Assembly: GCA_947494445.1 (NCBI GenBank) | Contig: CANLVD010000001.1 | Span: 310,001 to 374,000, forward strand | Source: an uncultured Paracoccaceae bacterium | Lineage (GTDB): Bacteria > Pseudomonadota > Alphaproteobacteria > Rhodobacterales > Rhodobacteraceae | Reading direction: 5' to 3' | DNA: 64,000 nt | Part shown: one piece after another, positions 52,908-61,052 of the stretch | Position numbering within the stretch: the stretch's first letter is position 1 | Layout of the letters: every line of letters begins with the position of its first letter | The notes under the pieces: generated by a model | The model's input: the letters and a program-made list of their open reading frames with translations, nothing else | Database searches by the model: none | What the model was told of the DNA's origin: nothing | Made by a program: the position numbers and the translations under genes

Positions 52908-53794
52908 GCGCCCAGACGCACCAGTTTCACATCCATTGCGCCTTCCGGCATCCGGGCGGCGCAACAGGGCACCGCGTCTTCATAGCCATAAGGAAGCGGT
53001 GGTGTGACCGAACCTGCAACCCCAGACAAATGCCAGACCTGTATGCCTTTTGCAGTCAGGGCAGAAATGGTCTTGCGGCTTGGGCTCGGGAAGGTTTCGT
53101 TCAGCATCACCATTCCGGGCCAAAGCTGGTCCAGGTATTTCTCGACAACGCCCTTGCGCGCGACATCGATCAACAGGCAGGGCGTGCCTTTGAGATGGCT
53201 GGGAAACTCCCGGGTGTTGGCTGCAGGATCCACAACCGATACCGCATGACCTGCGGCCTCAAGTGCGGGGCGAAGGGCTTGCCCCACATGTCCGGCGCCG
53301 CCCAGCAGAATGATGTTGGGATCCAGCGCATGGTTTTCGGACAAGTGACGGGTGGCGGACAGCACCGCCTTTACAACGATGTCCCGGCTGTCGGTTGACG
53401 GAATGTGAGGGCTGTTCTTCAAAACACCGGGCAGGATGCCGGCCAGCGCGATCTGATCTGCCCCCAGCAACCGGGCAATTCTGGTAATCCGCCTTTGCAG
53501 TGCGGTGAATTGCGCGGCGTTTTCCGGGTTTAGAAACTCGGCCTCTGTCAGGGGTGAGGCGAGAACGATCCCGCGAACGCCATCCTGTCGCATAACGCCA
53601 ATCGGGCTTGGGCGCCACCTGAAGATGTCAATTGCCCAAGGCGGGGCATAGGCGGTGATGAACCGCGCCTCGCCCGCATAGCAGTAGAAAACAGTTCCCC
53701 AGCCACCAAACACCCGGTTCCAGAAACCGAGAAACACATATGGTACATAGGTTAGGCAGGCCGTTGCGCACAGCAGCACAACCGGTTTGATCAT
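52904..53794 (-). CDS. Membrane-anchored Rossmann-fold protein of unknown function
   Basis: 296 residues from the ATG at 53794, which has GGAAA upstream; an ATG at 53848 would add 18 basic residues. One N-terminal hydrophobic segment (VVLLCATACLTYVPYVFLGF) is followed by a soluble part with NIILLGGAGHVGQALRPALE (a nucleotide-binding GxGxxG fingerprint). It resembles NAD-binding glutamyl-tRNA-reductase-like or saccharopine-like Rossmann proteins only in this segment. The function is unknown. It converges with the MBL gene with overlapping stops. Confidence 0.55.
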   Translation of the reverse strand: MIKPVVLLCATACLTYVPYVFLGFWNRVFGGWGTVFYCYAGEARFITAYAPPWAIDIFRWRPSPIGVMRQDGVRGIVLASPLTEAEFLNPENAAQFTALQRRITRIARLLGADQIALAGILPGVLKNSPHIPSTDSRDIVVKAVLSATRHLSENHALDPNIILLGGAGHVGQALRPALEAAGHAVSVVDPAANTREFPSHLKGTPCLLIDVARKGVVEKYLDQLWPGMVMLNETFPSPSRKTISALTAKGIQVWHLSGVAGSVTPPLPYGYEDAVPCCAARMPEGAMDVKLVRLGA

Positions 53795-53905
53795 CCCGGA
53801 TTTCCGTCGTTTGCCCGTTTGGTTCTGAACTGCAACCTGACCTGTCATGGCCTACAGGCTGCACGGATTCCCGTCGCTTGCCTATGGGCTTTGTCACTTG
53901 GCCGT

Positions 53906-54397
53906 TCAGGAAAGCTCCGTCAGGATTTCGTCGATCATCGCAAATCCTTTTCCCCAACCGCCGGACATGCCGTCTTTCATGGCGGCAAAGCAGGCGATCT
54001 CGGCCGCCGTGGCCTCAAGCGGGACCTGATGCAGTGTTACTTTGGTATCAGTGCCTGCCTGCTCGAAGGTCAGGGTTGTCAGCAGGGTGCGCGGCCAGTC
54101 CGGCATCATCTGGGAGGGGGCAACCTCCCATTCCATGTTGGTCGAGGAGTGGTGCCAGACAATGTGCGATTCCGGGTCGACCGACTGAAAATCCATGCGG
54201 CTGCGGTCGGACTTGTCTCCCCATTTCATTTCGTTCAGCCAGACGCCGCCCGGGCGCAGGTCGTATTCGTGGATGATGGTCTCGACCCCCGGACCATACC
54301 AGCGGGCCAGCAGTACCGGGTCAGTCCAGGCTTTCCAGACGAGTGCGCGCGGGGCGTTGAAAATGCGGATGGTTTCAAATTCTGGCAAGTCACTCAT
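53906..54397 (-). CDS. SRPBCC/AHSA1-type ligand-binding protein
   Basis: 163 residues, START-like AHSA1/Aha1 fold: IRIFNAPRALVWKAWTDPVL at the start, ARWYGPGVE, and a C-terminal FAAMKDGMSGGWGKGFAMID helix. Members bind hydrophobic ligands and often appear with ArsR regulators, as here: the ATG lies inside the last codons of the arsR-like gene (ATGAGTGA overlap), so they form one operon. The ligand is unknown. Confidence 0.85.
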   Translation of the reverse strand: MSDLPEFETIRIFNAPRALVWKAWTDPVLLARWYGPGVETIIHEYDLRPGGVWLNEMKWGDKSDRSRMDFQSVDPESHIVWHHSSTNMEWEVAPSQMMPDWPRTLLTTLTFEQAGTDTKVTLHQVPLEATAAEIACFAAMKDGMSGGWGKGFAMIDEILTELS

Positions 54398-54758
54398 CGG
54401 TTTGATCCTTTGCGGCGTCCAATTTCATTTCTTCAAGAAGGGCATCAAGGCTTGCAAATCGGGCATCCCAAAGCGCCCGGAAATCTGACAGCCAGCCGAC
54501 GGCATGTGCCAGATTGTCAGCTTTCAGTCTTGCCGGTCTGCGTTGACGGTCGCGGTCCCGTTCCACCAGACCGGCAGCTTCCAGCACCTTTAGGTGACGG
54601 GAAATGGCAGGCTGGCTCATGGAAAACGGGGCCGCAAGCTCGGTCACGGAGGCCTCGCCCGCGGACAGGGTGCTGAGAATTTCCCGTCGCGTGGGATCAG
54701 CAAGGGCCGCGAAGATCGCGTCCAGATTGGCAGGGGGAGGTGTTGGCATCAGTTGCAT
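54390..54758 (-). CDS. ArsR/SmtB-type winged-helix repressor
   Basis: 122 residues from the ATG at 54758; the frame is open seven codons further up. The wHTH domain has ALADPTRREILSTLSAGEAS and FSMSQPAISRHLKVLEAAGL, the recognition helix. No cysteine or histidine metal-site motif is visible, so the inducer is probably not a metal. It forms an operon with the SRPBCC gene. The promoter analysis puts the transcription start within a base or two of the ATG, implying a leaderless message; a palindrome overlaps the promoter, fitting autorepression. Confidence 0.85.
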   Translation of the reverse strand: MQLMPTPPPANLDAIFAALADPTRREILSTLSAGEASVTELAAPFSMSQPAISRHLKVLEAAGLVERDRDRQRRPARLKADNLAHAVGWLSDFRALWDARFASLDALLEEMKLDAAKDQTDE

Positions 54759-54765
54759 AACAAAT

Positions 54766-54793
54766 ATGTTATATAACAAGATGCTTATGTCAA
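54766..54793 (-). promoter_or_regulatory. Promoter and operator of the arsR-SRPBCC operon
   Basis: Minus strand: TTGACA (54788-54793), a 16-bp spacer and TAACAT (54766-54771). The palindrome GTTATATAAC (54768-54777) overlaps the -10 box and spacer. The start would be near 54759, within about one base of the ATG at 54758. Confidence 0.65.
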
Positions 54794-54832
54794 TTGAATT
54801 TCGGTATCAAATGATTGACGAGAGCAGCCTCA

Positions 54833-54862
54833 AACAAAAAAGGCCCGCCGAAGCGGGCCTTT
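54833..54862 (-). terminator. Rho-independent terminator of mscL
   Basis: Minus strand: AAAGGCCCGC-TTCG-GCGGGCCTTT followed by TTTGTTTG. Perfect 10-bp stem with a tetraloop, 20 bp after the mscL stop. Confidence 0.92.
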
Positions 54863-54881
54863 GTCATCCGGTCAAACAGGA

Positions 54882-55307
54882 TCAGGCTTTCTTCAGCAGG
54901 TCCCGAATTTCGGCAAGAAGGTCTTCCTGTGACGGGCCCGCTGGCTCTTCCTCGGCGGCTTCCTCTTCTTTTTCAGTGGCTTCCTTGGCCCGGTTCACGG
55001 CCTTGACCAGCAGGAACACGACAAAGGCGATGATCAGGAAGTTGATGATTGCCATGATGAAGCGGCCATAGGCAAACACCGCAGCGCCTGCTTCTTCTGC
55101 GGCGGCGATGGATGCAAACTCACCATCTCCAAGCAGCACATACTGGCCAGCGAAATCAATGCCACCCATGAAGAGCGAGATGATCGGATTGATCAGATCG
55201 CCCACCAGCGAGGTTACGATTGCGGTGAAAGCTGCACCGATGATGATACCGACGGCCATGTCCATGACATTGCCTTTGGCGATGAAATCCTTGAATTCTT
55301 GAATCAT
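54882..55307 (-). CDS. mscL: Large-conductance mechanosensitive channel MscL
   Basis: 141 residues. The N-terminal amphipathic helix [22 protein letters not shown]1 and TM2 (residues 15-45 and about 78-105, [20 protein letters not shown]), and the C-terminal cytosolic bundle ([16 protein letters not shown]) are all typical. The gate helix [16 protein letters not shown] is as expected. The channel opens under hypo-osmotic membrane tension, releasing solutes. Monocistronic, with its own terminator. Confidence 0.97.
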   Translation of the reverse strand: MIQEFKDFIAKGNVMDMAVGIIIGAAFTAIVTSLVGDLINPIISLFMGGIDFAGQYVLLGDGEFASIAAAEEAGAAVFAYGRFIMAIINFLIIAFVVFLLVKAVNRAKEATEKEEEAAEEEPAGPSQEDLLAEIRDLLKKA

Positions 55308-55508
55308 GATCTACCCCTCTTTTGTTTGGTGAGGGACATCTGCCCTCGCGGCGCGGACCCTACTGTTAACCAGAATCCAAAGCCAGAAAAAAGAGGGGGG
55401 AAAAGGCTTGGTCCCTTCCCGTCAACAGAGTGTCCCCGCTTTGGGGTTTGAATGCCGCGCACTTGTCCTTAACTGTATACACCGCACCAGAATAAGGACC
55501 TGACGCCC

Positions 55509-56210
55509 ATGAATTTTCCCGCAGATTTTCCAATCACCAACCGTTGGCCAGCCAAGGACCCGTCGGTTCTGCAGCTTTATTCCTTCCCGACCCCCAATGG
55601 CGTGAAAGTGTCCATCGCGCTTGAAGAGACCGGACTTCCCTATGAGGCACATACGGTCAAGCTGTCAGGCGATGTGACCACGCCCGAGTTTCTGTCGCTC
55701 AACCCCAACAACAAGATCCCGGCAATCATTGACCCAGATGGCCCCGGTGGTAAACCCATCGGTCTGTGGGAAAGCGGCGCCATTCTGATGTATCTGGCCG
55801 AGAAGACCGGCAAGCTGATCCCCGCTGATCCAAAGGCCCGGCTTGAGACCCTGCAATGGGTGATGTTCCAGATGGGTGGCGTCGGTCCGATGTTCGGTCA
55901 GCTTGGCTTCTTCCACAAGTTTGCTGGCAAGGACATTGAGGATCCGCGCCCCAAGGAGCGCTACATCAACGAGGCCAACCGCCTGCTGAACGTGCTTGAG
56001 AAACGTCTTGATGGTCAGGACTGGATCATGGGCAGCGACTATACCATTGCCGACATCGCCCTGTTCCCGTGGGTCCGTGGCCTGAAAGTGTTCTATGAAG
56101 CTGGTCCGTTGGTCGGGCTGGACGACATGCCAAACGTGAACCGCTGGCTGGATGTGGCGATTGCCCGTCCTGCCTCGGAAAAGGGTCTGGTCACGCCACC
56201 GCGTGAGTGA
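55509..56210 (+). CDS. Glutathione S-transferase (YghU/YfcG-like)
   Basis: 233 residues. The thioredoxin-fold half has FPTPNGVKVSIALEETGLPY, the cis-proline segment NPNNKIPAIIDPDGP and WESGAILMYLAEKTG; the C-terminal half is all-helical (GSDYTIADIALFPWVRGL). The Asn/Thr-type glutathione site and the KLSGDVTTPEFLSLNPN motif suggest the nu class with disulfide-bond reductase activity as in E. coli YfcG/YghU. Substrate unknown. It is followed by a hairpin that separates it from the convergent DM13 gene. Confidence 0.87.
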   Translation: MNFPADFPITNRWPAKDPSVLQLYSFPTPNGVKVSIALEETGLPYEAHTVKLSGDVTTPEFLSLNPNNKIPAIIDPDGPGGKPIGLWESGAILMYLAEKTGKLIPADPKARLETLQWVMFQMGGVGPMFGQLGFFHKFAGKDIEDPRPKERYINEANRLLNVLEKRLDGQDWIMGSDYTIADIALFPWVRGLKVFYEAGPLVGLDDMPNVNRWLDVAIARPASEKGLVTPPRE

Positions 56211-56222
56211 TCCTGGCAACCT

Positions 56223-56250
56223 CTCCGGGTGGCGGCTTTGCCGCCCGGAG
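56223..56250. terminator. GC-rich hairpin between convergent GST and DM13 genes
   Basis: CTCCGGG-T-GGCGGC-TTT-GCCGCC-CGGAG folds into a long GC-rich stem between the two stop codons. There is no T tract on either side; it is possibly bidirectional. Confidence 0.5.
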
Positions 56251-56252
56251 CC

Positions 56253-56723
56253 CTAGCGGTACTTGGCGGCGGTGATGAATTCGCTGAAGGATTCGCACCA
56301 GATCAGAACAGTCGTGTACTCCGCCACATCAACGTCTTCGGGCACATCAAGCAGAAACCCCCCGAAGCTTTTGACATCGCCCAGTTGCACGGCGCTGGTC
56401 ATGGCCGCTTCGAACTGGTCCTCGTGCTCGACAAATTCCTTTGTCAGATACAGCTTGTAGTCCGGCCCCGGTGCCAGTTTGCCCTCATGCACAATCTGAT
56501 CGGGCGTCACGCTGATGGTGCCTTCCCCCCAGTGCAGGAAATCGCTGCCGCGCAGGTCGCGTGTGAATTCGGCTGTAAAAAGCGCACTCTCTGCGCTTGC
56601 CTCAAGCATGGCCGCATCCGGGGATTTGGGTGCGGTGAGGATGGGCAGGAAGTAGATGCCCAGCCCGAAGCCGATGGCGAGAGCTATGACATGGGTGACC
56701 AGCCAACGGATCAAACGGCGCAT
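56253..56723 (-). CDS. DM13-domain membrane-anchored protein
   Basis: 156 residues. One N-terminal membrane anchor (about residues 8-28, LVTHVIALAIGFGLGIYF) precedes a DM13 domain: WGEGTISVTPDQIVHEGKLA, PGPDYKLYLTKEFVEHED, LGDVKSFGGFLLDVPEDVDV and the ending TTVLIWCESFSEFI. DM13 domains hold a conserved Cys and have been proposed to be redox or electron-transfer modules fused to cell-surface proteins. The domain probably lies in the periplasm. It precedes the WYL regulator gene on the same strand. Confidence 0.82.
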   Translation of the reverse strand: MRRLIRWLVTHVIALAIGFGLGIYFLPILTAPKSPDAAMLEASAESALFTAEFTRDLRGSDFLHWGEGTISVTPDQIVHEGKLAPGPDYKLYLTKEFVEHEDQFEAAMTSAVQLGDVKSFGGFLLDVPEDVDVAEYTTVLIWCESFSEFITAAKYR

Positions 56724-56783
56724 CGGAACCTCCTGTTTCTTGCCTGCATTGGTCTAAGCCATGCAGCCTGTCATGGGCAAGCA

Positions 56784-57473
56784 CTAGGGTGAGGTGCGTT
56801 CATCCCAGCGGTTCTGATCAAGCCAAAGATCGCGAAGGGTGGCGCTTTGACCGGGAAACCGGACATCCAGCCGGTCGCAGGCATAGATCCTGTCGGTTCG
56901 AAAATGCCTCAGCGAGCCTCGCAGCTCACACCATGCGGCCAGCATCACGCATTCCAGATGATAGACCAGCGCAATGGGCCGCACGACCCGTTCGGTGTCC
57001 TGCCCGGATCCGTCGCGATAGGTGATCTGCAGTTTGGTCTCGGACCGGATGGCGTCGCGCAGCATGGAGACCGACACGCAGCCCAGATCGGGATCATCCA
57101 CAGGTGCTCCCCAGGGTGAGACCTGAAGCCAGTCCGCCGGTCCATGCAGGGCGTCGATCTTCTGGCGAATGCTGTCGGCTGCACGCAACAAAGCAGTGTC
57201 ACCTGTGCGGTTGAGAAGGGCGAGCCCGACACGCAGGGCTTCGACCTCTTCAAGATCAAAGTTCAGGGGTGGCAGATCGTACCCCTTTCGCATCACATAT
57301 CCGATGCCCGATTCCCCTTCTATCGGCGTGCGCATGGCCTGAAGTGCCGCGATATCGCGATAGATCGTACGGGTTGATACCTCCATCATTGCGGCCAATC
57401 CATCGGCGGTGATCGGATGATCGCGCGCGCGAAGGATCTGAATGATTTCGAACAATCTGTTTGAGCGATTCAC
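56784..57473 (-). CDS. YafY-type WYL-domain transcriptional regulator
   Basis: 229 residues. An N-terminal HTH_11 domain (LFEIIQILRARDHPITADGL, MEVSTRTIYRDIAALQAMRT) is followed by a WYL-like domain (QITYRDGSGQDTERVVRPIA, CVMLAAWCELRGSLRHFRTD). WYL regulators sense small ligands or nucleic acids and often control a divergent gene. Here a 59-codon gene is divergent, and a perfect palindrome (57514-57537) lies between them as the likely operator. Confidence 0.87.
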   Translation of the reverse strand: MNRSNRLFEIIQILRARDHPITADGLAAMMEVSTRTIYRDIAALQAMRTPIEGESGIGYVMRKGYDLPPLNFDLEEVEALRVGLALLNRTGDTALLRAADSIRQKIDALHGPADWLQVSPWGAPVDDPDLGCVSVSMLRDAIRSETKLQITYRDGSGQDTERVVRPIALVYHLECVMLAAWCELRGSLRHFRTDRIYACDRLDVRFPGQSATLRDLWLDQNRWDERTSP

Positions 57474-57513
57474 ACGCTTCCCTCCTGCCTGAGCACTGAC
57501 AGTCTAGCACAGG

Positions 57514-57537
57514 CCCCTGACAGCTATCTGTCAGGGG
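57514..57537. promoter_or_regulatory. Palindromic operator between WYL regulator and divergent gene
   Basis: CCCCTGACAG-CTAT-CTGTCAGGGG, perfect 10-bp arms. It lies 41 bp before the regulator start and 36 bp before the divergent gene start. TGACAG/CTGTCA palindromes are, as I recall, typical of YafY-type regulators. Confidence 0.75.
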
Positions 57538-57572
57538 GATTCAGGCAGACTGTGATAAAACAGGAGGTTTGA

Positions 57573-57752
57573 ATGAGCTATTACGACCATGCGACATCAA
57601 TGGCCTACAAACTGGAACGCTGGGCACCTCAGCTGGCGAAACGATGTTCGACGTATCATGACCCGGTGGGCTTTAATCCGATCCCAGCGATCTGGCAGGC
57701 AATGAGGAGCTTTTCTTCACTCCTGCGACCTTGGCAGCACAGAAAACGGTAG
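57573..57752 (+). CDS. Small hypothetical protein (59 residues) divergent from the WYL regulator
   Basis: A 59-residue frame begins MSYYDHATSMAYKLERWAPQ with an excellent ribosome site (CAGGAGG, six bases before the ATG). It ends in a basic, Trp/Arg-rich tail (LLRPWQHRKR). No membrane segment and no family I can name. The strong ribosome site and the operator palindrome 36 bp upstream support it as a real gene under control of the divergent WYL regulator. It is missed by length filters of 60 residues. Confidence 0.6.
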   Translation: MSYYDHATSMAYKLERWAPQLAKRCSTYHDPVGFNPIPAIWQAMRSFSSLLRPWQHRKR

Positions 57753-57762
57753 CCAGCCAGTG

Positions 57763-58218
57763 TCAGGCTGGCAGTTTTGAAGTCAGCACGTATTCAAGGA
57801 TCTGGGCAACCTGCAAAGGCTCCTTGGCGACTGCAAGCGCTGCTGCATCCACTTCCTTGAGCGCATGCTGATGCTCATCCTGATGAAGAATGATCAAGGC
57901 CTTGCCGAGGGCAGCCGCATAGCCGGCATCAAAGGCTGCGTTCCACTGCTTGTATTTCTCGCCAAAGCGCACGACCACGACATCTGCCTTGCCGATAAGG
58001 GTTCGGGTGCGGATCGCGTTCACATTCGCACCCTTGTTGTCATGCCAGAACTTGTTCGGTTCCGCACCGAGAATTTCGACTCCGCAATCATCCGACGCGC
58101 CATGGTCGGTGACCGGTGCGGAGAAGGTGACGTCAAGCCCGGCAGCGTCACAGGCGTTGATGATCTCTTCGCGCCAGTCAGTGTGGATTTCACCGGAAAG
58201 ATATACGTGCAAGCCCAT
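57763..58218 (-). CDS. YtoQ-family protein
   Basis: 151 residues. The N-terminus HVYLSGEIHTDWREEII and the strongly conserved APVTDHGASDDCGVEILG, ANVNAIRTRTLIGKADVVVV and the FGEKYKQWNAAFDAGYAAAL region match YtoQ, which belongs to the nucleoside 2-deoxyribosyltransferase-like fold but lacks a proven activity. It converges with the 59-codon gene with 10 bp between stops. The pheT stop lies 14 bp upstream of its start codon, so it is probably the last gene of the pheS-DUF2513-pheT unit. Confidence 0.82.
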   Translation of the reverse strand: MGLHVYLSGEIHTDWREEIINACDAAGLDVTFSAPVTDHGASDDCGVEILGAEPNKFWHDNKGANVNAIRTRTLIGKADVVVVRFGEKYKQWNAAFDAGYAAALGKALIILHQDEHQHALKEVDAAALAVAKEPLQVAQILEYVLTSKLPA

Positions 58219-58232
58219 GTCAAAACTCCTGT

Positions 58233-60641
58233 TTAACCGCGAAGTGTAGCCCCTGTGGCCTTGGCCACGGTGGCGATGATTTTGGCGCTGACCTCTTCGA
58301 TGTCCTTGTCGGTCAGTGTCGTTTTGGTCGGCTGAAGTCGCACGGCGATGGCCACGGATTTTTTACCTGCACCCATCTGCGCCTCGGCTTTTTCACCGGT
58401 GAAGATATCGAAAACCGATACTTGTTCCACCAGAGCCTTATCCGCACCCTTGGCGGCCTTCACGAGTGTATCCACAGCCAGATCTGCATCTACGACAAAG
58501 GCAAAATCCCGCTCCACCGCCTGCAGATCGCTGATTGTCAGCGCAGGTCGTGTAGTGGACTTGCGCTTGGGTTGAGGTGGCTTTTCAACCCAGACCGTGA
58601 AGCCGACAGCCGGCCCTTTCACGTCAAGCGCATCCAGCACGCGGGGGTGCAACTCGCCAAACTCGGCGAGGATGTTCTTGGGTCCAAGCGACAGACGGCC
58701 AGAGCGGCCGGGGTGGAACCAGTCGGACGCACCCTGTTGGACCATCAGATTGGCGGGCGCACCGATGGACGCGAGTGCGGCCTCGGCATCCGCCCGTGCA
58801 TCATAAACATCCACCGGACGGCGGTCGCCATGGGCATTACGGGGTGCGGTCGCACCGATGCGCAAACCGGATGCGACAAGGCTTTGATCCTCAGGCTCGC
58901 CACCGGCCCAGACGGGACCGATTTCGAACAGGCCAAGTTCGGCAAAGCCGCGCGACTGGTTGCGGGCGGCTGCTTGCATCAAGCCGGGCAACAGCTGCGG
59001 GCGCATATGGCTCATCTCGGATGAGATCGGGTTTGCAAGCGCTGCTGTATCCTGCCCACCGCCAAACAGACCGGCAGAGGTCTGGTCGATGAAGGAGTAG
59101 GTCACGCATTCGTTCAGGCCAAGGGCGGCCAGCGTGCGTCGTGCAATCTGCTCGCGCTTTTGCGTCTCGGTCAGGATCGGTTTGGCCACACCTGTGGGGC
59201 GCGTCATGGGCACGCCTTTGAGTTTGGTGAGCGAGGCGACACGGGCGACCTCTTCAACCAGATCGGCCTCGCCCTCAACATCGCCGCGCCAGCTGGGCAC
59301 CCAGATTTCAAGGCCCGAATGCTCATCGGCCACGCCAAAGCCAAGATCGGTGAGGATGCGCATCTGCTCCTCTTTCGGGATCTCCATGCCGACAAGGCTG
59401 ATGACCCGTGCGGGATCCAGATAGATTGACCGCGATGTGTTGGGCACAGCGCCAGCTGTCACAACGTTGGAGGGCTCGCCCCCGCAGAGATCAAGGATCA
59501 TGCGGGTTGCCAGTTCCATCCCCTCGGGCGTGAACGCCGGATCGATGCCACGATCAAACCGATAGCGCGCATCCGAGTTGATCTTGAGCTTGCGCCCGGT
59601 ATGCGCGGTTGAAACCGGATCAAAGTAAGCCGCCTCGACAAAGACATTCACAGTCTCGTCTGTGCAGCCTGAGTGCAGACCGCCCATGACCCCGCCAATG
59701 CCCTCTGGTCCACCAGCATCCGCGATCAAGGTCATGGTCTGGTCAAAGCTGTACTCAACCTCGTCAAGTGCGACCAGTGTCTCGCCCGCACGGGCCTTGC
59801 GCACTTCGATATCGCCTTTGACCTTGTCCGCATCAAAGACGTGTAAGGGGCGGTTGCGGTCATAGGTCAGATAGTTGGTGACATCGACCAGCGCCGAGAT
59901 CGGGCGCAGGCCAATCGCCTTGAGCCGATCCTGCAACCACTGGGGCGAGGGGCCGTTTTTGACCCCGCGAATGTAGCGCCCGGTAAACAACGGGCAGGCT
60001 TCGTCCTTGACGTCATCTGCCAAGGTCACGTTGATCGGGCTGTCGAACTGACCGGGCACGGGGTCAATCGCGGGCGTGATCACCTTTCCCAGACCGCGGG
60101 CCGCCAGATCGCGGGCAATGCCGGCAATCCCCAGCGCATCCGCCCGGTTTGGCGTGATCGCAATCTCGATCACCGGATCGCCGGGGCCTGCCCAGCTGAG
60201 ATAACTCTCACCCACGGGTGCGTCTTCAGGCAGCTCAATGATGCCGTCATGCTCATCCGAGATGTTCATCTCGCGCTCGCTCAGCATCATGCCAAAGCTT
60301 TCGACACCGCGGATCTTGCCCACGGAGATGGTCACATCGATACCCGGGATGTAATCGCCGGGCTTGGCTACTACGACCTTGATGCCTTCCCGCGCATTGG
60401 GTGCACCACAGATGATTTGCTGCATGCCATCCGCCGTCTCGACCTGACAGACCTTTAGCTTGTCCGCATCGGGGTGTTTCTCAGCCAATTTCACGTGGCC
60501 AATGGTAAAGGGCTCCAGCGGGGCCGAAGGGTCTTCCACACCTTCCACTTCCAGCCCCAAATCGGTCAGGGCATAGGTGATGTCATCAAGGGAGGCATCT
60601 GTCTCAAGATGCTCTTTCAACCAGGACAGAGTGAATTTCAT
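58233..60641 (-). CDS. pheT: Phenylalanyl-tRNA synthetase beta subunit
   Basis: 802 residues, full length. An EMAP-II-like tRNA-binding domain (about 38-150, VGKIRGVESFGMMLSEREMN), the B3/B4 editing domain, B5 and the C-terminal FDX-ACB anticodon-binding domain (SVAIAVRLQPTKTTLTDKDI) are all present. PheT pairs with PheS in the (alpha-beta)2 enzyme that charges tRNA-Phe and edits Tyr. Its ATG overlaps the stop of an inserted DUF2513 gene, an unusual arrangement. Confidence 0.97.
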   Translation of the reverse strand: MKFTLSWLKEHLETDASLDDITYALTDLGLEVEGVEDPSAPLEPFTIGHVKLAEKHPDADKLKVCQVETADGMQQIICGAPNAREGIKVVVAKPGDYIPGIDVTISVGKIRGVESFGMMLSEREMNISDEHDGIIELPEDAPVGESYLSWAGPGDPVIEIAITPNRADALGIAGIARDLAARGLGKVITPAIDPVPGQFDSPINVTLADDVKDEACPLFTGRYIRGVKNGPSPQWLQDRLKAIGLRPISALVDVTNYLTYDRNRPLHVFDADKVKGDIEVRKARAGETLVALDEVEYSFDQTMTLIADAGGPEGIGGVMGGLHSGCTDETVNVFVEAAYFDPVSTAHTGRKLKINSDARYRFDRGIDPAFTPEGMELATRMILDLCGGEPSNVVTAGAVPNTSRSIYLDPARVISLVGMEIPKEEQMRILTDLGFGVADEHSGLEIWVPSWRGDVEGEADLVEEVARVASLTKLKGVPMTRPTGVAKPILTETQKREQIARRTLAALGLNECVTYSFIDQTSAGLFGGGQDTAALANPISSEMSHMRPQLLPGLMQAAARNQSRGFAELGLFEIGPVWAGGEPEDQSLVASGLRIGATAPRNAHGDRRPVDVYDARADAEAALASIGAPANLMVQQGASDWFHPGRSGRLSLGPKNILAEFGELHPRVLDALDVKGPAVGFTVWVEKPPQPKRKSTTRPALTISDLQAVERDFAFVVDADLAVDTLVKAAKGADKALVEQVSVFDIFTGEKAEAQMGAGKKSVAIAVRLQPTKTTLTDKDIEEVSAKIIATVAKATGATLRG

Positions 60642-60991
60642 AGGTCTATTCCTGTGTGCTTGCTAATCTTTGTTTTCACGAAGCCTTTGGCTAGATCAGT
60701 CATGATTTGGAATGTTGCACTACCGCCAGTTTCAGCAACTGCATCCTTGGTCTTCTTCCAAATGGTTTCATCACTTGATGCATCGAGAAAGTCATGTCCT
60801 AGTGAAGAAAGACGATAGCCATCGCTACCAACTCTAATCAGTAATCCATCATCGCATAGCAACTGGACATGATGCTGATAAGACCGCTCTTCTTGCGTTA
60901 CGCTCAATGCACCAGGCATAAGTTTTAGCCAGTCTTGGTCAGCTTCAAATTCTTTCAGAATAGTCCGCATCTGCTCTGGGTCTCGTTTCAT
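60638..60991 (-). CDS. DUF2513 protein inserted between pheS and pheT
   Basis: 117 residues from the ATG at 60991; the open frame continues upstream into pheS but only this start gives the DUF2513 N-terminus (MKRDPEQMRTILKEFEAD). It matches the family with SYQHHVQLLCDDGLLIRVGS, YRLSSLGHDFLDASSD and TIWKKTKDAVAETGGSATFQ, i.e. a winged-helix-like small protein often found on phages and islands. Its stop overlaps the pheT start by 4 bp (ATGA), and it starts 61 bp after pheS. The stretch is visibly more AT-rich than the flanking genes, so recent gain is likely. Function unknown. Confidence 0.75.
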   Translation of the reverse strand: MKRDPEQMRTILKEFEADQDWLKLMPGALSVTQEERSYQHHVQLLCDDGLLIRVGSDGYRLSSLGHDFLDASSDETIWKKTKDAVAETGGSATFQIMTDLAKGFVKTKISKHTGIDL

Positions 60992-61052
60992 GTTGATGAA
61001 ACCAGCAGCTTCGATTTTCCAAAAATATGCATGATCCCAACGCCGACCAAAC

